A stretch of DNA of 35,511 nucleotides from the NCBI GenBank assembly GCA_046313435.1, contig JBKBYG010000016.1, positions 1 to 35,511 on the forward strand, given 5' to 3'. Each line of letters starts with the position of its first letter. The stretch's first letter is position 1. Made by a program: the position numbers and the translations under genes. The notes under the pieces are model-generated. The model made no database searches and was not told where the DNA came from. It saw nothing but the letters and a program-made list of their open reading frames with translations. Positions 16,788 through 24,223 of the stretch are shown here, one piece after another. The stretch comes from JBKBYG01 sp046313435. Lineage in GTDB: Bacteria; Pseudomonadota; Alphaproteobacteria; Rickettsiales; Arcanibacteraceae.

Positions 16788-17471
16788 TTAAAAAATCCCC
16801 CAATGGTCAAATAATACTATCATAGCAACTTTGGGTGCAACTGGGACTATGCCGTCCACTCTATCCATAATGCCTCCATGTCCAGGTAGTACATGTCCAG
16901 AATCCTTAACTCCAAATTTTCTTTTGAACCAGGATTCAACTAAATCTCCTATTTGTGCATAAATTCCTAATATAATGCTTAAGCCAATTAAGTATTTTGG
17001 ATTGTTAGAGTGACAAGTGTTAGCAGTAATTATTCCTACAATAGCTGAAGCACAAACTCCTCCAACTAAACCTGACCAAGTTTTATTTGGACTAATGCTT
17101 GGTGCTATCTTCCATCCACCAATAATATTCCCTATGAAATATGCAAATATATCAGTTGCCCAAACAACTGATAATAACCAAAAAACTATTTCTCTTCCTT
17201 TAGCTTGGTCTCGAAGCCATATAAGCGATGCACAAGGTAGAGTTATATATATTAAGCCTATAAATTGCCAAATGACAAAAGTTTTACCTTGATTAGTAGA
17301 AGTAATTTTGTACCATTCAAAGGCCATTAATACTGCTATTGTCACTATTAGGGTAGTGAATAAAATATCACCTTTATAAACAAAAAAAATTATTATAGGG
17401 GCAACTAAGATAGTAGTCAAAACCCTCATCAATAAGTTTTTATTTAAAAAATTTGTTTTAACGTTTTCCAT
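16788..17471 (-). CDS. cdsA: Phosphatidate cytidylyltransferase
   Basis: CdsA makes CDP-diacylglycerol from phosphatidic acid and CTP, the branch point for phosphatidylglycerol and phosphatidylethanolamine. The 227-residue integral membrane protein has about six hydrophobic helices. The diagnostic C-terminal signature reads FKRKFGVKDSGHVLPGHGG and then IMDRVDG (about 183-208), with the catalytic aspartates present. It is somewhat shorter than E. coli CdsA (285) but in line with alphaproteobacterial forms. It overlaps the upstream uppS by 14 bp, so the two are translationally coupled. Confidence 0.95.
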   Translation of the reverse strand: MENVKTNFLNKNLLMRVLTTILVAPIIIFFVYKGDILFTTLIVTIAVLMAFEWYKITSTNQGKTFVIWQFIGLIYITLPCASLIWLRDQAKGREIVFWLLSVVWATDIFAYFIGNIIGGWKIAPSISPNKTWSGLVGGVCASAIVGIITANTCHSNNPKYLIGLSIILGIYAQIGDLVESWFKRKFGVKDSGHVLPGHGGIMDRVDGIVPVAPKVAMIVLFDHWGIF

Positions 17472-18165
17472 ATCTACGTTTCCTTAATTGATAAGCATTT
17501 ATAGCGTCATTTAAATCATTCTCATTAAAATCTGGCCATAGGGTTTGTGTAAAAAAAAGTTCCGCATATGCAGCCTGCCAGAGCAAAAAATTACTAATTC
17601 TTTGTTCTCCACTTGTCCTTATTAGTAAATCAGGATCAGGAATATTCTTAGTATAAAGATAATTGCTAAAAACTTCATCAGAAATTTCTTCAAGTTTTAC
17701 TTTATTTGCTTTGAGGTCGTATGCAATATTTTTTGTTGCTTCAATTATCTCTTGTCTACTTCCATAACTGAAAGCAATATTTAAGTGAAGTCCTGAATTA
17801 TTCGAAGTTAATTTTTCAGCTTTATCAATTTCTTCTTTTATGTCTGGAGCAAGTAAATTATGGTCGCCAATAATTTTTAATTTAATATTTTGTTTTTGTA
17901 AATTATTTATCTCCATACGAAGATAATATTTTAACAAACTCATTAAATCATTTATTTCATTTACAGGTCTCTGCCAATTTTCAGAGGAAAAAGCATATAA
18001 TGTTAGGTATCTAATGCCTCTCTTAATAGCTGCGGTAATAGTTATTTTAGCAGCCTCTGCTCCTTTTTTATGACCCAATTTCAAAGGTAATGTTTTTGAC
18101 CTTGCCCAACGTCCATTGCCATCCATAATAATTGCTATATGTAAGGGAATTTTCTGGTCGTCCAT
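17458..18165 (-). CDS. uppS: Undecaprenyl pyrophosphate synthase (cis-prenyltransferase)
   Basis: UppS condenses isopentenyl pyrophosphate onto farnesyl pyrophosphate to form the C55 carrier for peptidoglycan and O-antigen precursors. The 235-residue length is typical. The catalytic Asp is D15 in AIIMDGNGRWA; YAFSSENWQRP (about 57-67) and the C-terminal RTSGEQRISNFLLWQAAYAEL (in two parts, about 182-202) are the other conserved regions. It heads the uppS-cdsA-dxr-ruvX operon. A promoter with TTTACA and TATAGT lies about 65-95 bp upstream. In many alphaproteobacteria frr and pyrH come just before; here an intergenic region and ctrA do. Confidence 0.97.
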   Translation of the reverse strand: MDDQKIPLHIAIIMDGNGRWARSKTLPLKLGHKKGAEAAKITITAAIKRGIRYLTLYAFSSENWQRPVNEINDLMSLLKYYLRMEINNLQKQNIKLKIIGDHNLLAPDIKEEIDKAEKLTSNNSGLHLNIAFSYGSRQEIIEATKNIAYDLKANKVKLEEISDEVFSNYLYTKNIPDPDLLIRTSGEQRISNFLLWQAAYAELFFTQTLWPDFNENDLNDAINAYQLRKRRYGKR

Positions 18166-18230
18166 TAAATCTTAAGCCTATTGAAAATATTAATTTAATT
18201 TTTTAAAAGAAAAATTAACTATGGTAAAAA

Positions 18231-18259
18231 ACTATAAATTATTTAGCTAAAAATGTAAA
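18231..18259 (-). promoter_or_regulatory. Probable uppS operon promoter
   Basis: On the minus strand, TTTACA (18259-18254, 5 of 6 matches) and TATAGT (18236-18231, 5 of 6 matches) are exactly 17 bp apart. Transcription would start near 18224, about 59 nt before the uppS ATG. Confidence 0.5.
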
Positions 18260-18490
18260 TTTACTTTTTATAGTTAAAATTTATTTTAATGCCGTTTTTT
18301 TTAGAATTATTTGCGAATTAAAAAAGCTAAGAAAATTGTAAAATTATTTATTAAGGAAAAGCATTTTAAAATCTAATTAAACGCTGAATATTGAGAAGGT
18401 AATAAATTTTTTCTTATTTATTAAAATAAATTAAAAATCTAATTTTCTAAAATAAGTATCTTGTAGCAAAATATTATAAGTAAGGATAAT

Positions 18491-18527
18491 TTGCCTCTAA
18501 AGATATATAATAAATTTTTAGAGGCAA
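18491..18527 (-). terminator. Stem-loop after ctrA
   Basis: TTGCCTCTAAA (18491-18501) and TTTAGAGGCAA (18517-18527) form a perfect 11-bp stem with a 15-nt loop, 7 bp beyond the ctrA stop. The following minus-strand bases (ATTATCC) are not a proper T-run, so termination efficiency is uncertain; it may also protect the 3' end. Confidence 0.55.
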
Positions 18528-18534
18528 TTATAAA

Positions 18535-19287
18535 TTATGAAGAGCTAGATTCAGTTATTTTATCTAATTCAACTGGTGTTTCATCTTCGGAAGTTGGATA
18601 TTCTTTTAACATATATCCGCGTCCCCAAACTGTTTCAATATAATTTGTGCCTTCATTATCTGGGCCTGATCTAGACGCCTCATAAAGCTTTTTACGTAAT
18701 TTACATACGAACACATCAATAATTTTAAGTTCAGGTTCGTCAATTCCGCCATATAAATGGTTAAGGAACATTTCTTTTGTAAGCACTGTGCCTTTTCTCA
18801 TTGCAAGCAATTCAAGTATAGCATATTCCTTGCTTGTTAAATGAACAGCTTGTCCATCTACTTCAACAGTTCTTGTATCAAGATTAACTGAAACTTTATC
18901 AAAGCGTAATACAGACTCTGAATGGCCTTTTGAACGTCTTACAATTGCTTGAATACGAGCTATTAATTCGCCTCTGTTGAATGGTTTAGTTAAATAATCA
19001 TCGGCACCGAATCCTAGGCCTTTAATTTTTTGGTCAGCTCCTGAAAGTCCTGACAAAATTAGAATAGGAATTTTAACTTTTGCAGATCTAAGTCTAAGTA
19101 ACACTTCATACCCATCAATATCAGGTAATACTAGGTCAAGTATTATTATATCATAATCGTAGATTTTTCCAATTTCTAACCCTTCTTCTCCTAGCTCTGC
19201 TGTATCACATATAATGCCTTCCGAAGCAAGAGCAAGTTCAATTGATCTAGCAGTTGAAGTATCATCTTCTACCAAAAGTACACGCAT
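18535..19287 (-). CDS. ctrA: Cell-cycle response regulator CtrA
   Basis: CtrA is the OmpR-type master regulator of the alphaproteobacterial cell cycle; in obligate intracellular relatives its targets include envelope and stress genes. The 250 residues comprise a receiver domain (1-120), with acidic pocket E7-D8-D9 and phospho-acceptor D51 in IIILDLVLPD, plus the conserved K in YLTKPF. A winged-helix DNA-binding domain follows (about 128-232), with the CtrA-typical HLTSKEYAILELLAMRKGT and the helix KIIDVFVCKLRKKL. The tail (about 233-250) is acidic and Ser-rich. It is a monocistronic gene. A 26-bp palindrome made of four TTAA units lies 30-55 bp upstream of the start and could be an autoregulatory site. 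Confidence 0.96.
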   Translation of the reverse strand: MRVLLVEDDTSTARSIELALASEGIICDTAELGEEGLEIGKIYDYDIIILDLVLPDIDGYEVLLRLRSAKVKIPILILSGLSGADQKIKGLGFGADDYLTKPFNRGELIARIQAIVRRSKGHSESVLRFDKVSVNLDTRTVEVDGQAVHLTSKEYAILELLAMRKGTVLTKEMFLNHLYGGIDEPELKIIDVFVCKLRKKLYEASRSGPDNEGTNYIETVWGRGYMLKEYPTSEDETPVELDKITESSSS

Positions 19288-19316
19288 ATTGAGTTCCTCT
19301 TAAAAATTTTAAAAAT

Positions 19317-19342
19317 TTAAATTAAATAGTAATTTAATTTAA
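19317..19342. promoter_or_regulatory. 26-bp palindrome with four TTAA units upstream of ctrA
   Basis: TTAAATTAAAT (19317-19327) and ATTTAATTTAA (19332-19342) are exact reverse complements around AGTA. TTAA half-sites are the recognition unit of CtrA, but the classical spacing is TTAA-N7-TTAA, and here the nearest pair is N8. It sits where a ctrA promoter would be expected. With A/T-only composition, chance is a real alternative. Confidence 0.4.
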
Positions 19343-19526
19343 CCTGTATAGACAACAATAAATTAATTTTTAGTTAATATTACTAAGTAATTTTATTTAA
19401 TGGGTAATTATTAACATACTTTTTTAAAAAATGAAACTGTTTTATGTATTTTAATAAAGATTAAATTAACTTTTTTCTACTCATAGTCGTGTATAACGTT
19501 AATCTAGTTAATTTTTTAACCTGGTA

Positions 19527-20171
19527 TTACAGGTTTGTAAAATACTTGATTAGAGTTCGGTAATTTTCCATATAAATTACATTAGGATAATTTGATTTCA
19601 TAGTGTCATTAAAATCACGTCCGTAAAATATTTGTTTGCAATTAGCATTATGCGCAGATTCCATGTCACCTTCAGTATCGCCTATATACCAGACATTTGC
19701 GCTTAGTTGAATGTTAGAATCGCTTAATGCATATTGAAAAGGGATAGGTGAGGGTTTATCTTCCGGTGCGTCGCCTGAACCAATTATTTTTGCAAAATAT
19801 TCTTCAACTTTTAATAAGGCAACTTCTTCTTTAAGAATTTCTGAAGCTTTGTTACTTACTATTGCAGTATAAATATTATTATATTTTACCATATCTAAAA
19901 AATCTAATGCGTTTGGTAAAAATCTAAGTTCAGCTGCTCGATTTAAACGGTATGTTTTACGATATAGTTGCCCGGCTTCTTCCCATCTATTGCCGAAAAT
20001 TTGAGGAAAAACGTCTTTCATTGATCTAAAACATCTTTCTTTCATTTCTTCTAATGTCCAAGTAGTCATTCCAAATATAATAAAAGTTTCGTTCATTGAT
20101 TGAAGTAAGAGTGACCATGTATCTACTAATGTATTATCCCAATCAAAAATTATTGCTTCAGGTTTATTCAT
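19527..20171 (-). CDS. HAD-family phosphatase (phosphoglycolate phosphatase-like)
   Basis: This 214-residue HAD superfamily hydrolase has motif I FDWDNTLVDTW (about 9-19, nucleophile D10 and acid D12), motif II SNK (about 105-107), a conserved Lys in EDKPSP (about 138), and motif III GDTEGDMESA (about 164-173). The helical cap between motif I and II fits the phosphoglycolate phosphatase/PGMB class. The substrate cannot be fixed from sequence; likely roles are removal of phosphoglycolate or another phosphometabolite. It starts one base after the stop of the NUDIX gene (TAA C ATG), so it is part of the ubiK-NUDIX-HAD operon. Confidence 0.88.
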   Translation of the reverse strand: MNKPEAIIFDWDNTLVDTWSLLLQSMNETFIIFGMTTWTLEEMKERCFRSMKDVFPQIFGNRWEEAGQLYRKTYRLNRAAELRFLPNALDFLDMVKYNNIYTAIVSNKASEILKEEVALLKVEEYFAKIIGSGDAPEDKPSPIPFQYALSDSNIQLSANVWYIGDTEGDMESAHNANCKQIFYGRDFNDTMKSNYPNVIYMENYRTLIKYFTNL

Positions 20172-20172
20172 G

Positions 20173-20589
20173 TTATAAATACTCTAATAATAAATTCTTT
20201 AAATTTCCATATCTACTCATCATATTAGCTAATGGTAGAAATAAAGGGGTAGGTAATTTATCTATATCAAACCATTCCCATCCTTTGCACTTCTTGGGCT
20301 CACATAATTTTATTTCTCCATCTGTATATCTTACTATCATATGCAAAGTGATGTAATGTTTATTTTCAAATTGAAACAAATCATTACTCCAAGGACCAGA
20401 TATAATATCTTTAATATCAAGAGAAGTTTCCTCTTTAACTTCTCTAATTATACAATTTTCAGGAGTTTCACCGAATTCTAAATGTCCTCCAGGAGGCGCC
20501 CAACAATTTTCACCATGAGAATTAATTCTTAATCCAAGCAATATTTCCCCGTTTTTAATAATAAGCGCGCCTACACCTACTTTAATCAT
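20173..20589 (-). CDS. NUDIX hydrolase
   Basis: This 138-residue NUDIX-fold pyrophosphohydrolase carries the box GHLEFGETPENCIIREVKEE (about 35-54), which fits Gx5Ex7REUxEE with Ser in place of the second conserved Gly. The metal-binding glutamates are intact, so activity is expected. The NUDIX N-terminal strand (KVGVGALIIKNGEILLG) and the pattern WAPPGG resemble ADP-ribose or 8-oxo-dGTP-type members, but the substrate is not decidable. It overlaps ubiK by 8 bp and precedes the HAD gene by one base, indicating a coupled operon. Confidence 0.9.
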   Translation of the reverse strand: MIKVGVGALIIKNGEILLGLRINSHGENCWAPPGGHLEFGETPENCIIREVKEETSLDIKDIISGPWSNDLFQFENKHYITLHMIVRYTDGEIKLCEPKKCKGWEWFDIDKLPTPLFLPLANMMSRYGNLKNLLLEYL

Positions 20590-20794
20590 TATTGTTAATC
20601 TTTTGTAAGGCTGCTTTTAATTGATTATTTTCTTCATATAAAGATTGGACCATTGCTTTTAACACTTCATGTTCCTCTCTGGAAACAAAATCCATATCGC
20701 TTATAAAGCTTTCTAATTTAGATTTAACCATATTATCCACTTCTTGCTTCATGTTATTTACTAAAGCAAAAATCCCACCCATAAATTTTTCCAT
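20582..20794 (-). CDS. ubiK: UbiK-like ubiquinone accessory factor (BMFP/YqiC family)
   Basis: This 70-residue protein has an N-terminal amphipathic helix (MGGIFALVNNMKQEVDNMVKSKLESFI in parts, about 5-31) and a C-terminal coiled coil beginning with the family signature DFVSREEHEVLKAMVQSLYEEN (about 35-56, in two parts). Family members form membrane-associated trimers; E. coli UbiK supports aerobic ubiquinone synthesis with UbiJ. It is first in a minus-strand operon with the NUDIX and HAD genes and divergent from lgt, a neighbourhood I recall from other alphaproteobacteria. The ribosome binding site is weak. Confidence 0.8.
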   Translation of the reverse strand: MEKFMGGIFALVNNMKQEVDNMVKSKLESFISDMDFVSREEHEVLKAMVQSLYEENNQLKAALQKINNND

Positions 20795-20812
20795 TCTATA
20801 TTCTAATTTTAT

Positions 20813-20842
20813 TTGACAAATTACTATATTTATTACGTTAAT
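20813..20842 (+). promoter_or_regulatory. Possible lgt promoter
   Basis: A perfect TTGACA (20813-20818) is followed after 18 bp by GTTAAT (20837-20842, 4 of 6 matches to the -10). The start would be about 27 bp before the lgt ATG. The -10 is weak and the DNA offers alternatives one or two bases away. Confidence 0.35.
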
Positions 20843-20875
20843 AATTTATATTAAATAAAAAATATATAATGATTT

Positions 20876-21682
20876 ATGAATTACGCAATATTATTTCCGC
20901 AAATTGATCCTGTGATACTAAATATAGCAGGTCCTTTCGCAATAAGATGGTATTCTTTAGCATATATTGCAGGAATTCTACTTGGACATTATTATCTTAA
21001 ATTTATAAGTAAAAATTTTTTTGAACTCAGTAATAAAGCTCAGGATGAAATTATTACTTACAGTATCTTAGGAATAATTCTTGGTGGTAGGTTAGGTTAT
21101 GTACTATTTTACGATTTTAAAAAATACTTATCAGAACCTCTAAGAATTTTAGCTACTTGGGAAGGAGGTATGTCATTTCATGGAGGGATACTGGGTTTTA
21201 CTATTGCTGTTTACGTATTTACAGTAAGACATAAAATTGATTTATTAAGATTAGCTGATCTTTTATCCTGCGTTGCGCCTATAGGGATTTGCTTCGGAAG
21301 GATTGCAAATTTTATTAACGCGGAATTATATGGCAAAGTAACAAACATGCCGTGGGGGGTTATATTTCCTGGAGAATTATTTGCAAGACATCCTAGCCAA
21401 TTGTACGAAGCTTTTAGTGAAGGTATTGTTTGTTTTATAATGCTTTCTATATTATTTTTTAAAACTAAGATTAAAGAGAGAAGAGGCGGACTTTTAGGAT
21501 GTTTCCTTATAATATATTCGATAAGTAGAATAATAGTAGAAATGTATAGAGAGCCTGACGCTCATATTGGATATGTGATTGATAACATTACTACTGGCCA
21601 AATACTTTCATTCCCTATGCTCATACTAGGAATAATATTTATAATCAAAGCTTTTAAAAATGGATATAAGTTACCGAATTAA
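20876..21682 (+). CDS. lgt: Prolipoprotein diacylglyceryl transferase
   Basis: Lgt transfers diacylglycerol from phosphatidylglycerol to the lipobox Cys of prolipoproteins, the first step of lipoprotein maturation, in the inner membrane. The 268-residue length is standard and about seven hydrophobic helices are seen. Signature regions are FAIRWYSLAYIAG (about 22-34), GGMSFHGGILG (about 97-107) with the essential His, and FGRIANFINAELYG (about 138-151), the Lgt PROSITE-type pattern. The C-terminal SRIIVEMYREPD is also typical. Its last 23 bases overlap the next gene. ATG has no clear Shine-Dalgarno. Confidence 0.97.
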   Translation: MNYAILFPQIDPVILNIAGPFAIRWYSLAYIAGILLGHYYLKFISKNFFELSNKAQDEIITYSILGIILGGRLGYVLFYDFKKYLSEPLRILATWEGGMSFHGGILGFTIAVYVFTVRHKIDLLRLADLLSCVAPIGICFGRIANFINAELYGKVTNMPWGVIFPGELFARHPSQLYEAFSEGIVCFIMLSILFFKTKIKERRGGLLGCFLIIYSISRIIVEMYREPDAHIGYVIDNITTGQILSFPMLILGIIFIIKAFKNGYKLPN

Positions 21683-22757
21683 GAATCTTATTCGTAAAGA
21701 AAGCAATATTTCTATTGCAAGATTTATGGAAGAAGTAATCTCAAATGATCAATATGGATATTATAATAATAATGATACTATTGGTGAATTAGGAGATTTT
21801 ATTACTTCACCTGAAATTAGTCAGTTGTTTGGGGAAATGATAGGATTATGGTGTGCGGATGTATGGTATAAATTGAATTGCCCGAAAGAATTTATATTAG
21901 TAGAGTTGGGGCCAGGAAAGGGAACTTTAATTGATGATTTGCTAAGATCTACAAAGAACATTCCTGGCTTCCATAATGCTATTCAGATTCACTTAGTGGA
22001 AATAAGTGCAAATTTAAGAGAAAGACAAGAGGAAATACTTAGTAAATACAATATTCCAAAATATTGGCATAAATCGATAAAAAATTTACCTGATAACTTA
22101 CCATCTATTTATATAGCTAATGAATTTTTTGATGCTTTACCTATTAATCAATATATAAAATTAAAGGACGATTGGTTTGAAATTACTATCTCTTTAAATG
22201 AGATAGATGAAGAATTATGCTTTGTATATATGCCAGTTATGGATAAGGTAAAAACAGATCTCGAGAATGATTATGATCATCTAACACATAATTCAATTGT
22301 TGAAATATCGTCTAAATCAATAGAAATTATAAAAACTATAGGAGATAATATTGTAAAAAATAATGGTGCTGCATTAATAATAGATTATGGATATACTGAT
22401 CCATATAGTGAAAGAAAGGCCACATCCTCAACTCTGCAGGCTATCAAAAACCATAAATTTCACCCTATTTTAAAAGATATAGGAAAAGCTGATATTAGTG
22501 CGCATGTTGATTTTTACACTTTAGCTGAAGCAGTTAAAGTAAAATCTATTAATCCTCAGATAACAACTCAAGGAAAATTTTTAACTGATATAGGAATAAA
22601 TATTCGGGCAAATTTACTTTTAGAAAAAGCGGATATAATAAATAAGAAAAATATATACTTAGCTTTAGACCGGCTGACTTCTCCTAATAAAATGGGCAAT
22701 TTGTTTAAAGTATTAAGCATGTTCTATAATAAGAACGCAAATCAAATAATTCTCTAA
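21660..22757 (+). CDS. NDUFAF7/MidA-family SAM-dependent methyltransferase
   Basis: This 365-residue protein belongs to the DUF185/SAM-MT family. Mitochondrial NDUFAF7 dimethylates an arginine of a complex I subunit; the bacterial substrate is less certain. The SAM site is ILVELGPGKGTLIDDLL (about 79-95). YIANEFFDALPINQY (about 150-164) and the C-terminal IIDYGY...HVDFYTLAEA region (about 240-285) are family signatures, as is the early YGYY...IGELGDFITSPEIS (about 32-56). It overlaps lgt by 23 bp, so translation is coupled; this lgt neighbour is common in alphaproteobacteria. Confidence 0.9.
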   Translation: MDISYRIKNLIRKESNISIARFMEEVISNDQYGYYNNNDTIGELGDFITSPEISQLFGEMIGLWCADVWYKLNCPKEFILVELGPGKGTLIDDLLRSTKNIPGFHNAIQIHLVEISANLRERQEEILSKYNIPKYWHKSIKNLPDNLPSIYIANEFFDALPINQYIKLKDDWFEITISLNEIDEELCFVYMPVMDKVKTDLENDYDHLTHNSIVEISSKSIEIIKTIGDNIVKNNGAALIIDYGYTDPYSERKATSSTLQAIKNHKFHPILKDIGKADISAHVDFYTLAEAVKVKSINPQITTQGKFLTDIGINIRANLLLEKADIINKKNIYLALDRLTSPNKMGNLFKVLSMFYNKNANQIIL

Positions 22758-22806
22758 AAATTTTGTTACATTATATGGGTGTGTCTAAATAACGGTAAAG
22801 TCACTA

Positions 22807-23013
22807 TTAAGCAATAATGTCAGGATAAATCTTGGACTCAATAAGATTAATCATATCCTTAATTTTAAGCTTTTGCTTTTTGAGTCTCTGGATTTCAAGC
22901 TGATTAAATGTATCTAATTCTATTAAAGTCTCAATCTTATCTGACAAGGTTTCATGTTCTTCTTTTAATATTGATAATTCTTTAAGTAATTTCTCTTTTT
23001 CCGAAATATGCAT
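22807..23013 (-). CDS. DUF465 (YdcH-like) small coiled-coil protein
   Basis: This 68-residue protein matches the DUF465/YdcH family, which is widespread in proteobacteria and of unknown function. The mid-region heptads (LKEEHETLSDKIETLI) form a helix, and the C-terminal family pattern is present: IQRLKKQKLKIKDMI (about 41-55) followed by PDIIA at the end. It is single-gene, convergent with the methyltransferase gene (49 bp apart) and divergent from the OmpW-like gene. It is probably a cytoplasmic helical hairpin. Confidence 0.85.
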   Translation of the reverse strand: MHISEKEKLLKELSILKEEHETLSDKIETLIELDTFNQLEIQRLKKQKLKIKDMINLIESKIYPDIIA

Positions 23014-23183
23014 TATTTATACTAATGTGGTTGGTTATGTAAGTGATGCTTCATAGAATAACATATTTACCACAAATTTCCAAGTTTTCAGTTGTGTTTA
23101 AATATAAATTATCGAATTTGATTTCAATTACGGTTCGTTGTTTCTATACAAGTATAAACTTATAGGCAATTATAATTAATATA

Positions 23184-23212
23184 TTGATTTTTTCTTTATA
23201 GTTGTTTATAAA
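23184..23212 (+). promoter_or_regulatory. Probable promoter of the OmpW-like gene (copy 2)
   Basis: TTGATT (23184-23189) and TATAAA (23207-23212) are exactly 17 bp apart, giving a start near 23219 and a short leader of about 36 nt. A 7-bp inverted repeat, CTTTATA/TATAAAG (23194-23200 and 23207-23213), overlaps the -10 and could be an operator or chance. Confidence 0.5.
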
Positions 23213-23254
23213 GCGATTAGTACTTGTTAACTATTCTATTAAAGAGGAATAAAT

Positions 23255-23932
23255 ATGAAACAATTTTTAAGAACTTCTGCTTTAGTTGTTGCTGCATTTT
23301 CAATAAATTCAGCTGTAGCTTTAGCTCATGATACAGCATTTGATGTTGTAACAAAAGCTAGATTATTTGGAACTTTCCCTGATCAAACACAAAAATTTAA
23401 TACTGCTCCATTAAACGCTAGCACTTCTGCTTCAAAAGATAAAGTTTTTGATCGTGGTTTTGGTGGTGAATTCAGTGGTACTTATTTCTATAATGCAAAT
23501 GTTGCTTCAGAAATTGGTGTAGGGATTTATGGACAAAAATTTAAAAGCTTTAAAGGTGTAAGTGATCTTTATAGCTCAACTCCTGCTCCTAGCACAAAAT
23601 CTAAACGTAGTTTCTTTGTGCCAGTAACTGCTACATTACAATTCCATGTTGATCCAGTAAAAGAATTCAGCCCATATTTTGGTGCTGGTTACCATTACAC
23701 TTTTTCAACTCACTCTTCAAAAGTTGCAAAAGTTTCTAACCAACATGGTGCTGTAGTACAAGTTGGTGCGGATATCTTCAGTAAAGATAATTATGGATTT
23801 AACTTGGATGTTAAAAAATATTGGAGCAAAGGACATATTAAATATAAAGCTCCTGTTACTAGCATGCCAGTTAAAGCAAAATATAAAGCTGATCCAACAG
23901 TTGTAGGTTTCGGTATTACTTGGCGTATGTAA
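23255..23932 (+). CDS. OmpW-like outer-membrane beta-barrel protein (copy 2)
   Basis: This is a 225-residue secreted barrel. The signal peptide spans about residues 1-24 (ending AVALA before HDT). The C-terminal half carries the same landmarks as copy 1: FSPYFGAGYHYTF, QHGAVVQVGADIFS, FNLDVKKYW and KADPTVVGFGITWRM, ending in an amphipathic strand. The middle is richer in Lys and Phe than copy 1. Codon choice is smoother (many GCT, GTT, GGT) and there is a strong ribosome site (AAGAGGA), a good promoter and a perfect terminator, all pointing to a highly expressed surface protein. It is a paralogue of the protein at 5446-6204 by motif order; identity looks moderate. Confidence 0.87.
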   Translation: MKQFLRTSALVVAAFSINSAVALAHDTAFDVVTKARLFGTFPDQTQKFNTAPLNASTSASKDKVFDRGFGGEFSGTYFYNANVASEIGVGIYGQKFKSFKGVSDLYSSTPAPSTKSKRSFFVPVTATLQFHVDPVKEFSPYFGAGYHYTFSTHSSKVAKVSNQHGAVVQVGADIFSKDNYGFNLDVKKYWSKGHIKYKAPVTSMPVKAKYKADPTVVGFGITWRM

Positions 23933-23941
23933 TTGCCAGTA

Positions 23942-23979
23942 TTTAGAGTATGGTTTTAACCATACTCTAAAACTTTTCT
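23942..23979 (+). terminator. Rho-independent terminator of the OmpW-like gene (copy 2)
   Basis: A perfect 14-bp stem is formed by 23942-23955 and 23958-23971 around a 2-nt centre, starting 10 bp after the stop codon and followed by ACTTTTC. It is the strongest terminator hairpin in the window. Confidence 0.8.
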
Positions 23980-24223
23980 GAATTGATTTCTTTACTGGTT
24001 CAACGTTATTTTTCTTCAAGTCTTTAAATTCTTTATCTTATTAAAAGGATTATTCTTACAAAGATTTTATAATTAAGTTAAATTAGTTTTTAAAATTTTA
24101 TCGTCGAGCTTTTTTAAAAAACGGTAGTTTTAAATATACTTCATTACTTTAATAATATATGCCTATAATTTTTTATAAATCTCCTTGGCATTGCACAATA
24201 ACTATATATTGAATTGAGGTAAT

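Larger units (their letters stand above)
18166..18534. other. Intergenic region between ctrA and uppS (369 bp)
   Basis: No gene is visible. It holds the ctrA terminator-like hairpin at its right end (18491-18527) and the probable uppS promoter at its left part (18231-18259). The rest is plain AT-rich sequence. Confidence 0.6.

Noticed and set aside
19288..19526. Exact CtrA box TTAA-N7-TTAA upstream of ctrA
   Set aside because: I checked each TTAA pair; spacings found were N4, N5, N6, N8, N9, N10 and N11, but not N7.
20097..20356. 86-codon plus-strand frame across the HAD/NUDIX junction
   Set aside because: It is antisense to two well-supported genes and has no ribosome binding site.
23717..24019. 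A 100-codon minus-strand frame opposite the second OmpW-like gene
   Set aside because: It is a shadow of a strongly supported gene and crosses its terminator hairpin.
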